DNA of 50,689 nt from JAZSMJ01 sp045535815 (GCA_045535815.1 JAZSMJ010000001.1:1-50689), one strand, 5' to 3'; positions 8,896 to 17,910 are shown, counted from the first letter of the stretch. Numbers and translations: made by a program. Notes: generated by a model not told the origin, from the sequence alone.

Positions 8896-9538
8896 ATAAT
8901 TTCTTTTTTATCAGCTTTATTGAGCTTTCGACGTCCTGATCGGTTATAGCGCTCGGGTCATCTGAATACCTTGCGTGACCGTAAAGCTCGAACAGTCTCT
9001 TGGAAGATTCCTTTTCTTTGAGCGAAGCGGATATCTCGGTGTGTGTCATAGACCTGTCGAATTTCAACCCGAGACGTATTGACTGAATAATATATTTAAT
9101 ATAAATATACCTTATTCTTTGAGCGTTGTCTGTCAGCTTTTTCCATTTCGTAACGCTTTGAGCATATCTTATCTTTTTATTCTTCTCTTCATCCTCAACG
9201 TCAAAGCGGAAGGATCGCTCGTCTTTTCCGAACTTCTTTCTTTTAGTTTCGGGAAGACCTAAAAGCTTTCGTATTCTTTTTCTGATCTTACTTGCCGCTG
9301 TGGCGACCGATCTTGCCATAGAAGCGATGAAATTTTTAAACTTATCTTTGACTGCTTTGGGCATAAAATGTTTAAGAGAGCGCAAAAACAGCCAATAGAA
9401 CACTATTGCAGCCGCAACCAGACCCTGACATACGTATCTGTACTTTAAAAGAGGGATTCTGATGGCAAGCAATGCGGTTGCAATCAGAAGATAAATTACA
9501 GACCGCAATATGTTTTTTAATTCTTTATCAGTTATCAT
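8894..9538 (-). CDS. DUF4129-like membrane protein of the MoxR-DUF58 operon
   Basis: A 214-aa protein with two N-terminal transmembrane helices (about residues 12-31 and 37-53), a very basic linker and a C-terminal region resembling DUF4129: Tyr/Arg-rich helices, a SMTHTEISASL segment and LYGHARYSDDP near the end. In many bacteria this domain ends a transglutaminase-like protein in MoxR operons. No transglutaminase domain is present here. I chose the ATG at 9538 because AAAGGA lies just upstream. The open frame extends to 9562 without a ribosome site. The start overlaps the DUF58 gene by 11 nt. Function unknown. Confidence 0.6.
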   Translation of the reverse strand: MITDKELKNILRSVIYLLIATALLAIRIPLLKYRYVCQGLVAAAIVFYWLFLRSLKHFMPKAVKDKFKNFIASMARSVATAASKIRKRIRKLLGLPETKRKKFGKDERSFRFDVEDEEKNKKIRYAQSVTKWKKLTDNAQRIRYIYIKYIIQSIRLGLKFDRSMTHTEISASLKEKESSKRLFELYGHARYSDDPSAITDQDVESSIKLIKKKL

Positions 9539-10655
9539 AATTATCCTTTGGTGATAGATCAATAATAGTTACGCTGTTATTCATACCAAGTCTGTAAAGT
9601 CTTTGGTCGATAGAATCGTCAAGATAGACCGTAATAAAATATATTTCGGTGTCACGAATGGAATTGATTATATCGTGGTCAAGCATAGCGCCAACCGATA
9701 TTCCATTTGACGGATGTATCTCAGCCATCTGACGCAGTATGCCGATAAGATGAGTCTCACCGCCGTCAATATCAAATCTGACGGAAAGAGCGCCCGAAAC
9801 GGTAGTGCAGTTTGCTGCAAAGCCTGTGCGGTATCCGCAGTAAGAGCTCTCACGTATCAGGGCGGAAGCGTAGGAGAGGCCGTTTTCCATCATTTCCTGA
9901 TATATGGGAGTTGGTATGGTCTCGTCGGTCGGAAGCTGAAAATTGAGATATACCATAAGAGATCTGTTTGATGAAAAATCTCTGTTGTTGACCTTCAGTG
10001 CAGATGATGACAGAATTCCGGTATGGTAGCTTTTTGCCGTTGCCTTGAAATTTATTATATTAAAAGGATCACCGAAGGTATAATCCCGTATACCACTGAC
10101 CGAAAACGGATCGTGTATCAGTCTGCGCATTGTAGGAGCATCACCCTGAAGCGATCTTGACGTCAGTGACTGCGATAAAAAGGGAATTACCTTTGGATAA
10201 ACGTAGACCTTTGCAGGAGCGTTTACGTATATCATCCGTTTATTGTAGTATATATCGGCAGTATCGAGCTCATAAACTCCACGCTTTGAGCAGACTATCT
10301 TATGTCTTCTCTTTATCTGCATAAAGGGCATAAGGTGAAATCTGCTGAGAAAATACTGCATTGATTTATCCGGAGAGGGCTCGTATTCGTCTATTATCAG
10401 TTGATTGTAGATATACGCCTCAACGTTAACGAAGAAAAGAGGAAGCCAATTTTTGTTGTATATGGTTTCTGTCAGTATCAGGCTTTCACCCTCGTAAACT
10501 CCTTCCTCGGAAAAGCTTCTCTGATATCTCAGATTTGCAATAAGCTTGTCTCTGAGAAAATAGCTTATAAGAAGAATTATTCCAAATACAATGAGGGCTA
10601 AAAATACGTAACCGAAAAGCCTGTACAGTCCCGAGGAAATAATATAATCGATCAT
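9528..10655 (-). CDS. DUF58 domain protein
   Basis: A 375-aa membrane-anchored protein with one N-terminal helix (about residues 13-34) and a C-terminal DUF58 (vWA-related) domain. The signature GIRDYTFGDPFNIINFKATA lies around residues 188-207, with Asp196 in GDP. DUF58 proteins work with MoxR AAA ATPases, probably in chaperone-like or envelope functions. The frame is open for 60 codons further upstream inside the MoxR gene. I take the ATG at 10655 because it overlaps the MoxR stop as TAATG, which indicates translational coupling. Confidence 0.85.
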   Translation of the reverse strand: MIDYIISSGLYRLFGYVFLALIVFGIILLISYFLRDKLIANLRYQRSFSEEGVYEGESLILTETIYNKNWLPLFFVNVEAYIYNQLIIDEYEPSPDKSMQYFLSRFHLMPFMQIKRRHKIVCSKRGVYELDTADIYYNKRMIYVNAPAKVYVYPKVIPFLSQSLTSRSLQGDAPTMRRLIHDPFSVSGIRDYTFGDPFNIINFKATAKSYHTGILSSSALKVNNRDFSSNRSLMVYLNFQLPTDETIPTPIYQEMMENGLSYASALIRESSYCGYRTGFAANCTTVSGALSVRFDIDGGETHLIGILRQMAEIHPSNGISVGAMLDHDIINSIRDTEIYFITVYLDDSIDQRLYRLGMNNSVTIIDLSPKDNYDN

Positions 10656-11605
10656 TATTTTATATATTCGGTCGGAACGGGTATCTTGGAAAGTATATCC
10701 GAAACGATGGACTGAGCAGTGTTTTTCTTTATCTTTGCTGTGTTTGTAAGAATAATGCGGTGAGAAAGAACGTAGGACGCAGTAAACTTTACGTCGTCGG
10801 GCATTACGTAATTTCTGCCGTTTATTGCGGCGCAAGCTTTGGATGCACGAAGAAGTGCCAAAGCTCCTCTCGGGCTGACTCCGAGGCTGACGTTTTCATA
10901 TTCTCTCGTAGCCTCTGTTATTGCATAGATGTAGGACATTATATCTTTGTGAGCAAATACGGAGCTAACGTCTTTTTGAGCATTTATTATCTGTTCCTTT
11001 GTAACAACTGCCTTAAGCTCGGAGAGGGGGTCGCTCTCACCGAATCTTTCAAGTATGGCAACGCCCTCCTCGTGAGTGGGATAGTTCATATTTATCTTTA
11101 CAAGGAAGCGGTCAAGCTGTGCTTCGGGAAGAGGGAAGACACCCATATTTTCAATGGGGTTCTGCGTTGCAATTACCATAAACGGAGCGGTAAGCGGATA
11201 GGTCTTTCCGTCTATTGTTACCTGATGCTCTTCCATTGACTCAAGCAGACCGGACTGCGTCTTCGGTGTGGCTCTGTTTATCTCATCTGCAAGAATAATG
11301 TTTGAAAAGATCGGTCCGGGTATAAACTCAAAATCAGATTTTTTAATGTTAAAATAGTTAACGCCGGTAATATCCGAGGGAAGAAGGTCAGGGGTAAACT
11401 GTATACGGCTTGCCGAGCATTCTGAGGATGATGCCAGAGCCTTTACAAGCATTGTTTTTCCCGTTCCGGGAACGTCTTCGATAAGTATATGTCCGCCTGC
11501 CAAAAGGGAAATTATCATAATATCGATAACCTCGTCCTTACCGACGATTATCTTCGATATGTTGCTTTTTAAATCTTTATAAATGCCTAAAACGTCCTGT
11601 ATCAT
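10655..11605 (-). CDS. MoxR family AAA+ ATPase
   Basis: A 316-aa AAA+ ATPase of the MoxR group. Walker A is GTGKT (residues 47-51), Walker B is IILADEINRATPKTQ, and sensor 1 is ATQNP. The C-terminal lid includes the SPRGALALLRASKA segment. MoxR proteins are thought to remodel partner vWA/DUF58 proteins, and the overlapping downstream DUF58 gene fits that model. AAGAGGA precedes the ATG at 11605. Transcription starts from a clear promoter in the 147-bp divergent spacer shared with rimM. Confidence 0.92.
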   Translation of the reverse strand: MIQDVLGIYKDLKSNISKIIVGKDEVIDIMIISLLAGGHILIEDVPGTGKTMLVKALASSSECSASRIQFTPDLLPSDITGVNYFNIKKSDFEFIPGPIFSNIILADEINRATPKTQSGLLESMEEHQVTIDGKTYPLTAPFMVIATQNPIENMGVFPLPEAQLDRFLVKINMNYPTHEEGVAILERFGESDPLSELKAVVTKEQIINAQKDVSSVFAHKDIMSYIYAITEATREYENVSLGVSPRGALALLRASKACAAINGRNYVMPDDVKFTASYVLSHRIILTNTAKIKKNTAQSIVSDILSKIPVPTEYIK

Positions 11606-11639
11606 TAAAATATCCTCTTTTCGGTAATTAATTAAAATA

Positions 11640-11668
11640 ATTATATCAATTTTACAACATAATGTAAA
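11640..11668 (-). promoter_or_regulatory. Promoter for the MoxR-DUF58-DUF4129 operon
   Basis: Read on the minus strand: TTTACA (11668-11663), a 17-nt spacer and TATAAT (11645-11640). It is back to back with the rimM promoter. Confidence 0.75.
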
Positions 11669-11688
11669 GCAAAAAGTAAATATTTACA
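11651..11688. promoter_or_regulatory. Dyad cluster in the moxR/rimM divergent spacer
   Basis: TTTACA (11651) and TGTAAA (11663) form an inverted pair with 6 nt between them, over the moxR core promoter. A perfect 12-bp palindrome GTAAATATTTAC (11676-11687) lies between the two -35 elements. A further TGTAAA occurs at 11725. This could be an operator, but AT-richness makes chance hexamers fairly common. Confidence 0.35.
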
Positions 11689-11696
11689 TTAAATTA

Positions 11697-11725
11697 TTGA
11701 AAGATATCTCAAATAGTGTTACAAT
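11697..11725 (+). promoter_or_regulatory. Promoter for rimM-trmD-murJ
   Basis: TTGAAA (11697-11702), a 17-nt spacer and TACAAT (11720-11725) with an extended -10 TG at 11717-11718. Confidence 0.75.
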
Positions 11726-11752
11726 GTAAAAAAATCCTAAGGAGTTATATCA

Positions 11753-12259
11753 GTGCAAAATAAATATCTTGAAGCAGGTAAGGCAGTAAACACACACGGA
11801 GTTGCCGGAAATATAAAGCTTGAATCGTGGTGCGACACACCAGCAACTCTTGTAAAGCTAAAGAAGTTGTATATAAAGCTCGGTGAGGAATATACTCCGA
11901 TTAAAATTGAACGAGCCTTTGTTCAGAAGGAATGGGCTATTATCAAGCTTGAGGGGTGCAATACCTTTGAGGATGCAATCAAGTATAAGAATAAGATACT
12001 TTACTGTGACAGAGATGATATTCCCATGAAAGAAGGCGACTATTTTATAGCGGATATACTTGGACTTCCGGTTATCGATATCGACGACGGAACTGTTTAC
12101 GGTAAAGTAGTATACGTTATAAAGGGTGCAGGGGATATTTACGAGATAGAAAGAGAAAACGGCGAAAAAGCGTATATGCCTGCAGTTGAGGAATTCGTAA
12201 AGAAGATAGATTTTGATAACGGTATATACGTTAAGCCTATCGAGGGGATGTTTGAGTGA
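11753..12259 (+). CDS. rimM: Ribosome maturation factor RimM
   Basis: A 168-aa 16S rRNA processing factor that binds ribosomal protein S19 during late 30S assembly. The N-terminal domain has the family signature AGKAVNTHGVAGNIKLE. The C-terminal PRC barrel contains YFIADILGLPV and AYMPAVEEFV. Translation starts at GTG 11753, with AAGGAG at 11739-11744. The stop overlaps the trmD start as TGATG. The usual neighbour rpsP is not upstream, because the divergent MoxR operon is there. Confidence 0.94.
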   Translation: MQNKYLEAGKAVNTHGVAGNIKLESWCDTPATLVKLKKLYIKLGEEYTPIKIERAFVQKEWAIIKLEGCNTFEDAIKYKNKILYCDRDDIPMKEGDYFIADILGLPVIDIDDGTVYGKVVYVIKGAGDIYEIERENGEKAYMPAVEEFVKKIDFDNGIYVKPIEGMFE

Positions 12260-12966
12260 TGCCTTTTGATTGCAAGGTAAAAAAAATAAGATTTGACGTG
12301 CTTACCTTGTTTCCTGAGCTGATTGACGGTATTATGGAAACGAGTATCATAGGAAGAGCGCAGGATAAGGGAATAGTGAGCGTTCACTCTCACCAGATAC
12401 GTGATTTCAGCGAGGACAAGCACAGACGTGTAGACGATACTCCATACGGCGGTGGAATGGGTATGGTGATGGGTGCAGAGCCTATTTTCAGATGCTATAA
12501 CTCAGTTGTAGCTGAGAATGATAAGAGCTGTAAACGTAGAACCGTATATATGTCTCCTCAGGGGGCGGTATTAACGCAGAAAAAGGCTTTAGAGCTTGCT
12601 TCATATGATAATATAGTAATACTGTGCGGACATTACGAGGGCGTTGATCAGCGAATAATAGATGAGATAGTCGATGAGGAAATCTCAATCGGTGATTACG
12701 TTCTTACCGGTGGTGAGCTTCCTGCATGTGTGCTGATGGACTGCATAAGCAGAATGATAGACGGAGTGTTGTCCGATAAGACCTGCTATGAAGATGAAAG
12801 CATAGCCTGCGGAATGCTTGAATATCCGCAGTATACACGTCCGTACGATTTTATGGGCAGAGTAGTCCCTCAGGTGCTTATAAACGGAAATCACGCAGAA
12901 ATTGATAAATGGAGATACAGGATGGCTCTTGAAAAGACCAAAAAGAACCGTCCGGACTTACTTTGA
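12259..12966 (+). CDS. trmD: tRNA (guanine37-N1)-methyltransferase
   Basis: A 235-aa SPOUT methyltransferase that makes m1G37 in tRNAs and prevents frameshifting. The motifs are FDVLTLFPELIDG at the N-terminus, YGGGMGMVM, the trefoil-knot segments LCGHYEGVDQRI and SIGDYVLTGGELPA, and the C-terminal domain ending in RMALEKTKKNRPDLL. The start is the ATG at 12259, which overlaps the rimM stop by one base. A GTG in frame at 12256 is possible but less likely. It is followed by murJ rather than the common rplS. Confidence 0.96.
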   Translation: MPFDCKVKKIRFDVLTLFPELIDGIMETSIIGRAQDKGIVSVHSHQIRDFSEDKHRRVDDTPYGGGMGMVMGAEPIFRCYNSVVAENDKSCKRRTVYMSPQGAVLTQKKALELASYDNIVILCGHYEGVDQRIIDEIVDEEISIGDYVLTGGELPACVLMDCISRMIDGVLSDKTCYEDESIACGMLEYPQYTRPYDFMGRVVPQVLINGNHAEIDKWRYRMALEKTKKNRPDLL

Positions 12967-12968
12967 TT

Positions 12969-14501
12969 ATGGGAAAAACGGCTAAAACCGTAAAAACGGT
13001 ATCCGTAATGATGTTTGCAACGGCGCTGTCAAAGGTGCTTGGTATGGTGAGAAGTATGCTTATGGCATCACATTACGGAACGGGAATAGAGGCTAACGCT
13101 TTTTCAGCAGCATCAAGAATACCGCTTTCCTTTTTTGATATACTTTTCAGCGCAGCAATAATAGGCTGCTTTATTCCGATATATAACGGCTTCGGAAAAG
13201 AAAAAGAGGATGAGGCGGACAGATTTGCCTCGGTATTTCTCAACTGCATATTGCTTTTGACCGGCATATTGGCCCTTCTCGGTATAGTATTTGCAAGACC
13301 TGTAATATATTTTATTGCTTCGGGCTTATCGCTTGAAACAAAGGAGCTTGCAGTAACTCTTCTGAGAATAATGTTTCCGCTCGTTATATTTGCAGGAGGA
13401 GCGTATACTCTCGTAGGTATAATGCAGTCAAAGGGAAGATTTATTCTTCCTGCTATGATAAGTGCAATATCAAATGCAGGCGTTATTCTTTATTTTATAT
13501 TTTTTGACAAATTGCTTGGAGACAGCTCCGTTTATTGGCTCTGCGCAGCATATCTTATTTCTTGGATAATTCAGTTTATAACTCTGGCGCTTCCGCTTAG
13601 GCTTCAAGGGTTTAAATACAGTCTTTTAATTGATTTCAAAAATAATGCCCTCAGAAAAGCGCTGAAAAGCGTAATGCCTATAATGGTAGGCTCGTGGCTA
13701 TTGCCGGTAAGCGTTATCACCGGAACGTATTTCTCATCAAAAATAGCAATAGAGGGTAACGTAACCGTTTTTGATTATACCTATAACGTTTATATAATTA
13801 TTGCGGGAATACTCTCTTACAGTATCTGTAATTACGTTTTTCCCAAGCTTTCAAAAATGGCAGCCGAAGGAGACGGTGAGGGCTTTAATACAACGGTAAG
13901 GATAGGCATCAAAAGCTCGTTGTTCATAATGATCCCGTTTATGTTTGGCGTATTCGTTCTTGCCGGAGAGGGAATTGCAGTATTATATATGAGAAACGAA
14001 TTCGGTGCGTATGCTGCAGTAAATACTGCACGTGCTTTAAAATACGCCGCATTCGGAATGCCTGCATTTGCAGTTATTGAGTATATGAGCCGTGTGTTTT
14101 ATTCCAAAAAAATGGCAAAGATACCGATGCTTGCAGCTATTGCAGGGGTAATCGTAAATATTGTTTCTTCTGCGATATTTGTTAATTTTGAGGATATGGG
14201 TATAGGCGCCGCTACTCTCGGATTTGTTATGGGCGAGATTGCTGCCGCTTCTATATTGATTGTCTGCGCAGGAAGGACAATGCCCGGACTATACAGCATA
14301 GACTTTTTGTTTGATGCTGTAAAGATAATTGATGCAGGAATTATTTCAATGCTGGTGATGATGATAATATACAGATTTGTAGGCAATATCCCGTATCAAG
14401 CTACTGCTTTAAAGAATATTTTGGTTATGGCAGTAGTATTTATTCCGTCCTCGGTGATCTATCTTGCAATGACAAAGGTGCTTAAGTTAAAATTAAGATA
14501 A
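12969..14501 (+). CDS. murJ: Lipid II flippase MurJ (MviN family)
   Basis: A 510-aa polytopic membrane protein of the MOP superfamily, with about 14 predicted helices. It is expected to move lipid II across the membrane for peptidoglycan synthesis. The N-terminal part, with SKVLGMVRSMLMASHYG, ANAFSAASRIP and FIPIYNGFGKEKEDEA, matches MviN/MurJ well. The ATG at 12969 is used. An in-frame TTG at 12963 overlaps the trmD stop and could be the coupled start. Neither has a strong Shine-Dalgarno. A UUCG-capped terminator follows. Confidence 0.88.
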   Translation: MGKTAKTVKTVSVMMFATALSKVLGMVRSMLMASHYGTGIEANAFSAASRIPLSFFDILFSAAIIGCFIPIYNGFGKEKEDEADRFASVFLNCILLLTGILALLGIVFARPVIYFIASGLSLETKELAVTLLRIMFPLVIFAGGAYTLVGIMQSKGRFILPAMISAISNAGVILYFIFFDKLLGDSSVYWLCAAYLISWIIQFITLALPLRLQGFKYSLLIDFKNNALRKALKSVMPIMVGSWLLPVSVITGTYFSSKIAIEGNVTVFDYTYNVYIIIAGILSYSICNYVFPKLSKMAAEGDGEGFNTTVRIGIKSSLFIMIPFMFGVFVLAGEGIAVLYMRNEFGAYAAVNTARALKYAAFGMPAFAVIEYMSRVFYSKKMAKIPMLAAIAGVIVNIVSSAIFVNFEDMGIGAATLGFVMGEIAAASILIVCAGRTMPGLYSIDFLFDAVKIIDAGIISMLVMMIIYRFVGNIPYQATALKNILVMAVVFIPSSVIYLAMTKVLKLKLR

Positions 14502-14527
14502 AGTGAATTCTTCGGAATTCACTTTTT
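14501..14527 (+). terminator. UUCG-tetraloop terminator after murJ
   Basis: Stem AAGTGAATTC (14501-14510) with its complement (14515-14524), capped by a C(UUCG)G tetraloop, one of the most stable RNA loops, then a T-run. Confidence 0.92.
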
Positions 14528-14611
14528 TCATACTTTTTTATTTTTTTAAATATCTTTTATATCGAGCACTTAAGTGGAAAAAAATAACCGCTTATAAAAG
14601 AGTACAAACTG

Positions 14612-14643
14612 TTGAAAAAAACAATAAAATCTGTTATTATAAT
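14612..14643 (+). promoter_or_regulatory. Promoter for the DigH-amidase fusion gene
   Basis: TTGAAA (14612-14617). A TATTAT begins 17 nt downstream at 14635, and an overlapping perfect TATAAT lies at 14638-14643 with 20-nt spacing. Either could serve as the -10. Confidence 0.55.
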
Positions 14644-14678
14644 ATATATTATACTTTTATGCTGATGCGAGGAAAAAT

Positions 14679-17600
14679 ATGAAGGAATATCAGTATTCAT
14701 ATCTGAAAATAAAAAGACCGATGTGGCAGTACGTAATTGCAACGGCAGTACTGTCGGCATTTTTGGTCGCCATTTCGCTCGGCATATTTTTCTTTTCGGT
14801 ATCGCATGGCTCAACGTCAGAGATGTACGTTTTTGATAAGCTTGATATATCGGGTGCAAAGCACTCTGATACGGCTATGAGAAAGATGATGAATCCCGAT
14901 AGCGAGGTAAGGGGAGTTTGGATTGCAACCGTAGGAAATATTAATTTTCCCTCTGAACCGGGCCTTAGTGCCGATGAGCTTAAAGCAGAGATAGACGATA
15001 TAGTCAAAACCGTGCTGGAAAACGGACTTAATACCATTTTCTTTCAGGTAAGACCTTCGTCGGATGCTTTGTATAATTCAAGGTATTTTCCTATATCGGA
15101 ATTTCTTGCCAAAAGCCAGGACGCAGGGTTACCCGACGGAGTTGATATTTTTGAATATCTGATAGATACCGCTCACGAAGCAGGGGTTGCAGTTCACGCA
15201 TGGGTCAATCCTCTTCGTGTTACGTATGGAAATGAAACAAATCCTCAGCATAACGTTGAGCTTTTGGGAGCGACCAATCCTGCAAGAATGCACCCTGAAT
15301 GGACTGTTGCTTATGATGATGGGAAGCTGTATTATAATGCAGGAATTCCAGAGGTCAGACAGCTTATAATAGACGGGGTTGAAGAAATAGTTACAAAATA
15401 TAACGTTGACGGTGTTGTTTTTGACGACTATTTTTATCCGTATCCTAAAAGTGGATCTGTTTTTGACGATGATGAAGCATATGCTTTATACGGCGGTGAA
15501 TTCGACAGTCGGGCAGACTGGAGAAGAGATAACGTAAATAAGATAATTGAGGGTTGTTATAAGGCTGTAAAAGAAAATTCAACCGAATGTCTTTTCGGTG
15601 TGTCGCCCTTCGGTATATGGCAGAATAACGACGGAAGAAACGGTGGAAGCGATACCAAGGGTCTTAATGCCTTTAGCGAGATATACTGTGATGCTCTTGC
15701 GTGGGTAAAAGGTGGATACGTAGATTATATCGCACCACAGCTATACTGGCGCTTCAGCACCGAGTCAGCAAGATTTGACGTATTGGTGCGCTGGTGGAAT
15801 GCTCAGCTTGAGGGAAGCGACGTTGACCTTCTTATAAGCCATGCCGCATATCAATCGGCATCCTGGGATAGCGATAGCGAGATCGCAGAGCAGGTAGAGT
15901 TTTCAAGAAGCGAGCTCTCGTATAAGGGAAGCCTTTTTTACGGATATGAGGCTATCAGAAATAACGAACAAAAGCTAAACGATCAGTTGAGCTCTCTGTA
16001 TTCATATGAAATCGTATATACGGACATTGTTTCAAACGAGGCACAGATCGAGGTGACCTCTCCGGCAAACGGGGCTACCGTAAATTCTGACAGTACGTAT
16101 ATTATCGGATATTCCGATCCGTCGGAACCGCTGTATCTTAACGGAAGAAAGATAGGCAGAACCAAGAGAGGATATTTTTCTGCCTACGTTCAGTTGAATG
16201 AAGGCAAGAACGTTTTTACTTTTGAGCACAAGGGCGAAACCTATGACTATACCGTTTATAAAGGAAGCGCCTCCTCTTCGCAAGGATCTGCTGTCATTAT
16301 GGATACACCGTATATTCAAGCAGTCTCTCCCTTTGGCAATACTGCTCTTGGTGCAGGGAGTGAGCTTGTGCTTACAGCATATGCTCCTGCAGGAAGCTCT
16401 GTAAGCGCAAAAATAGGTGATGAGACGGTAAAAATGTATTCACTCGGTGTGGCGAAGGAGTCAAAGGAATCAATAAACAGAGACACTTATTCTGCCTCAT
16501 ACAGCCTGCCTCAAGAAGTCACTGCAAATACAATTATTGATTTAGGAGAAATAATCTTTACGGCGGAATATAAGGGAGAAAGCTATGCTGTATCGGGCGG
16601 TGGATTGCGTGTTCTCGGAGATGGTGCAGTTATTCCGATAGAGGTGGTAAATTCTGACAGCCATTTGAAAATATCTCCCGATAGCTGGTATTATGACGAC
16701 TATACTCCGGCATCTCCCGGAATGACAGATAATGCAGTTTCTCTTGAGAACGGATATTATCATCTGCGTATGGGCGGTTATATAAGTGAAGGCAACGCCG
16801 TTGAGCTTGAGCCATCGAATATTATATCAAATGCAAATATTTCCTCCGCATCTGTATCAAACGAGGGAAAATATACTTACCTCAGAATAAAAGCCGACGT
16901 TAAAGTTCCTGTAAATTCATACGTGGAAGAGGGCAATTTTGTCTTTACTCTTTATAATGTTTCGCTAAGGGATGGATTGCTTGACGGAATTCCGGAAGTG
17001 AATGTTGAAAAGAATCCGCTTTTTGATGGCTCGGGCATTGTTCTCGGTGCGAGAGAAAACTCTATAAGATATACTCTTTCTCTAAAAAATACAGATAATT
17101 TCTACGGATACAGCATTTACTATCAGGATGATGAGATAGTTGTCAGATTTATAAATCCATCATCATTAGATACGGAAAGCGAAACACCACTTAAGGATAA
17201 GGTAATCGTGCTTGATGCAGGACACGGTGGCAAGGATTACGGTGCGCTTGGTGCAGATCCTAAATATAACGAAAAGGATTTGAATTTAGCTATTGTATTA
17301 TCTGCAGAGCAGATGCTTACTCAGCTTGGAGCCAAGGTAATTCTTATAAGAAATGAAGACACAACGGTTGAGCTTACCGACAGAATAGCATATCTTAATG
17401 AGATGGATCTCGACCTTTGCGTATCCGTTCATCAGAATTCTATGGACTATTCTGCTGATATAACAAAGATAAGAGGACTTTTATCCCTGTATTATGCCGA
17501 TGCAGGAAGCTTACTTGCAAAAGCGCTTTCCGTGGAAATGTCGGATAGCCTTTTGAGGTATGAAAGAAGCACCTCCCGGCAGCGTCTTGCAATGGTCAGA

Positions 17601-17762
17601 AATCATAAATTCCCATCTGCACTTGTAGAGGTCGGTTTTATAACGTGCGTTGAAGAGTATGATATGATGATAAGCAGCGGAGGCGTCGAAAGAGCTGCGC
17701 AGGGAATTGTCCGCGGAATTTTAAGCTGGTATGCGGCGCAATCAGAGTTTATAGAGCAGTAA
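14679..17762 (+). CDS. Cell-wall hydrolase: GHL10/DigH-type glycosidase fused to N-acetylmuramoyl-L-alanine amidase
   Basis: A 1027-aa exported or membrane-anchored protein. A single hydrophobic helix lies at about residues 17-41. A family-10-like glycosidase domain (GHL10, formerly DUF187) spans roughly 75-430, with EVRGVWIATV, DTAHEAGVAVHAWVNPLR and DGVVFDDYFYPYP. A beta-rich middle (about 455-835) begins with an Ig-like ATVNSDSTYIIGYSDPSEP stretch. An Amidase_3 domain spans about 840-1022, with zinc ligands His849 (DAGHGG), Glu865 and His918 (SVHQNS) and catalytic Glu984 (LVEVGF). The amidase should cut the MurNAc-L-Ala bond. E. coli DigH, in the GHL10 family, cuts the peptide-free glycans that result. 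AGGA precedes the ATG. Confidence 0.88.
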   Translation: MKEYQYSYLKIKRPMWQYVIATAVLSAFLVAISLGIFFFSVSHGSTSEMYVFDKLDISGAKHSDTAMRKMMNPDSEVRGVWIATVGNINFPSEPGLSADELKAEIDDIVKTVLENGLNTIFFQVRPSSDALYNSRYFPISEFLAKSQDAGLPDGVDIFEYLIDTAHEAGVAVHAWVNPLRVTYGNETNPQHNVELLGATNPARMHPEWTVAYDDGKLYYNAGIPEVRQLIIDGVEEIVTKYNVDGVVFDDYFYPYPKSGSVFDDDEAYALYGGEFDSRADWRRDNVNKIIEGCYKAVKENSTECLFGVSPFGIWQNNDGRNGGSDTKGLNAFSEIYCDALAWVKGGYVDYIAPQLYWRFSTESARFDVLVRWWNAQLEGSDVDLLISHAAYQSASWDSDSEIAEQVEFSRSELSYKGSLFYGYEAIRNNEQKLNDQLSSLYSYEIVYTDIVSNEAQIEVTSPANGATVNSDSTYIIGYSDPSEPLYLNGRKIGRTKRGYFSAYVQLNEGKNVFTFEHKGETYDYTVYKGSASSSQGSAVIMDTPYIQAVSPFGNTALGAGSELVLTAYAPAGSSVSAKIGDETVKMYSLGVAKESKESINRDTYSASYSLPQEVTANTIIDLGEIIFTAEYKGESYAVSGGGLRVLGDGAVIPIEVVNSDSHLKISPDSWYYDDYTPASPGMTDNAVSLENGYYHLRMGGYISEGNAVELEPSNIISNANISSASVSNEGKYTYLRIKADVKVPVNSYVEEGNFVFTLYNVSLRDGLLDGIPEVNVEKNPLFDGSGIVLGARENSIRYTLSLKNTDNFYGYSIYYQDDEIVVRFINPSSLDTESETPLKDKVIVLDAGHGGKDYGALGADPKYNEKDLNLAIVLSAEQMLTQLGAKVILIRNEDTTVELTDRIAYLNEMDLDLCVSVHQNSMDYSADITKIRGLLSLYYADAGSLLAKALSVEMSDSLLRYERSTSRQRLAMVRNHKFPSALVEVGFITCVEEYDMMISSGGVERAAQGIVRGILSWYAAQSEFIEQ

Positions 17763-17817
17763 TTTTTAACTGAATATAAAAAAGCATCCATTAAAGCAGG
17801 GGATAAAGCATCAATTG

Positions 17818-17839
17818 CCAAAGTTACCATAAACTTTGG
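17818..17839 (+). terminator. Hairpin in the spacer after the fusion gene
   Basis: CCAAAGTT (17818-17825) and AACTTTGG (17832-17839) form an 8-bp stem with a 6-nt loop. There is no U-run after it. It may be a weak terminator or a leader element for mecA. TATAAT at 17865-17870 could be the mecA -10, with a poor -35 (TTACAT at 17842-17847). Confidence 0.4.
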
Positions 17840-17910
17840 GGTTACATAAATATTCGGGATTGCTTATAATGTTATTAAGTAAAAAAATATAGCATACCCG
17901 GAGGTAATCA

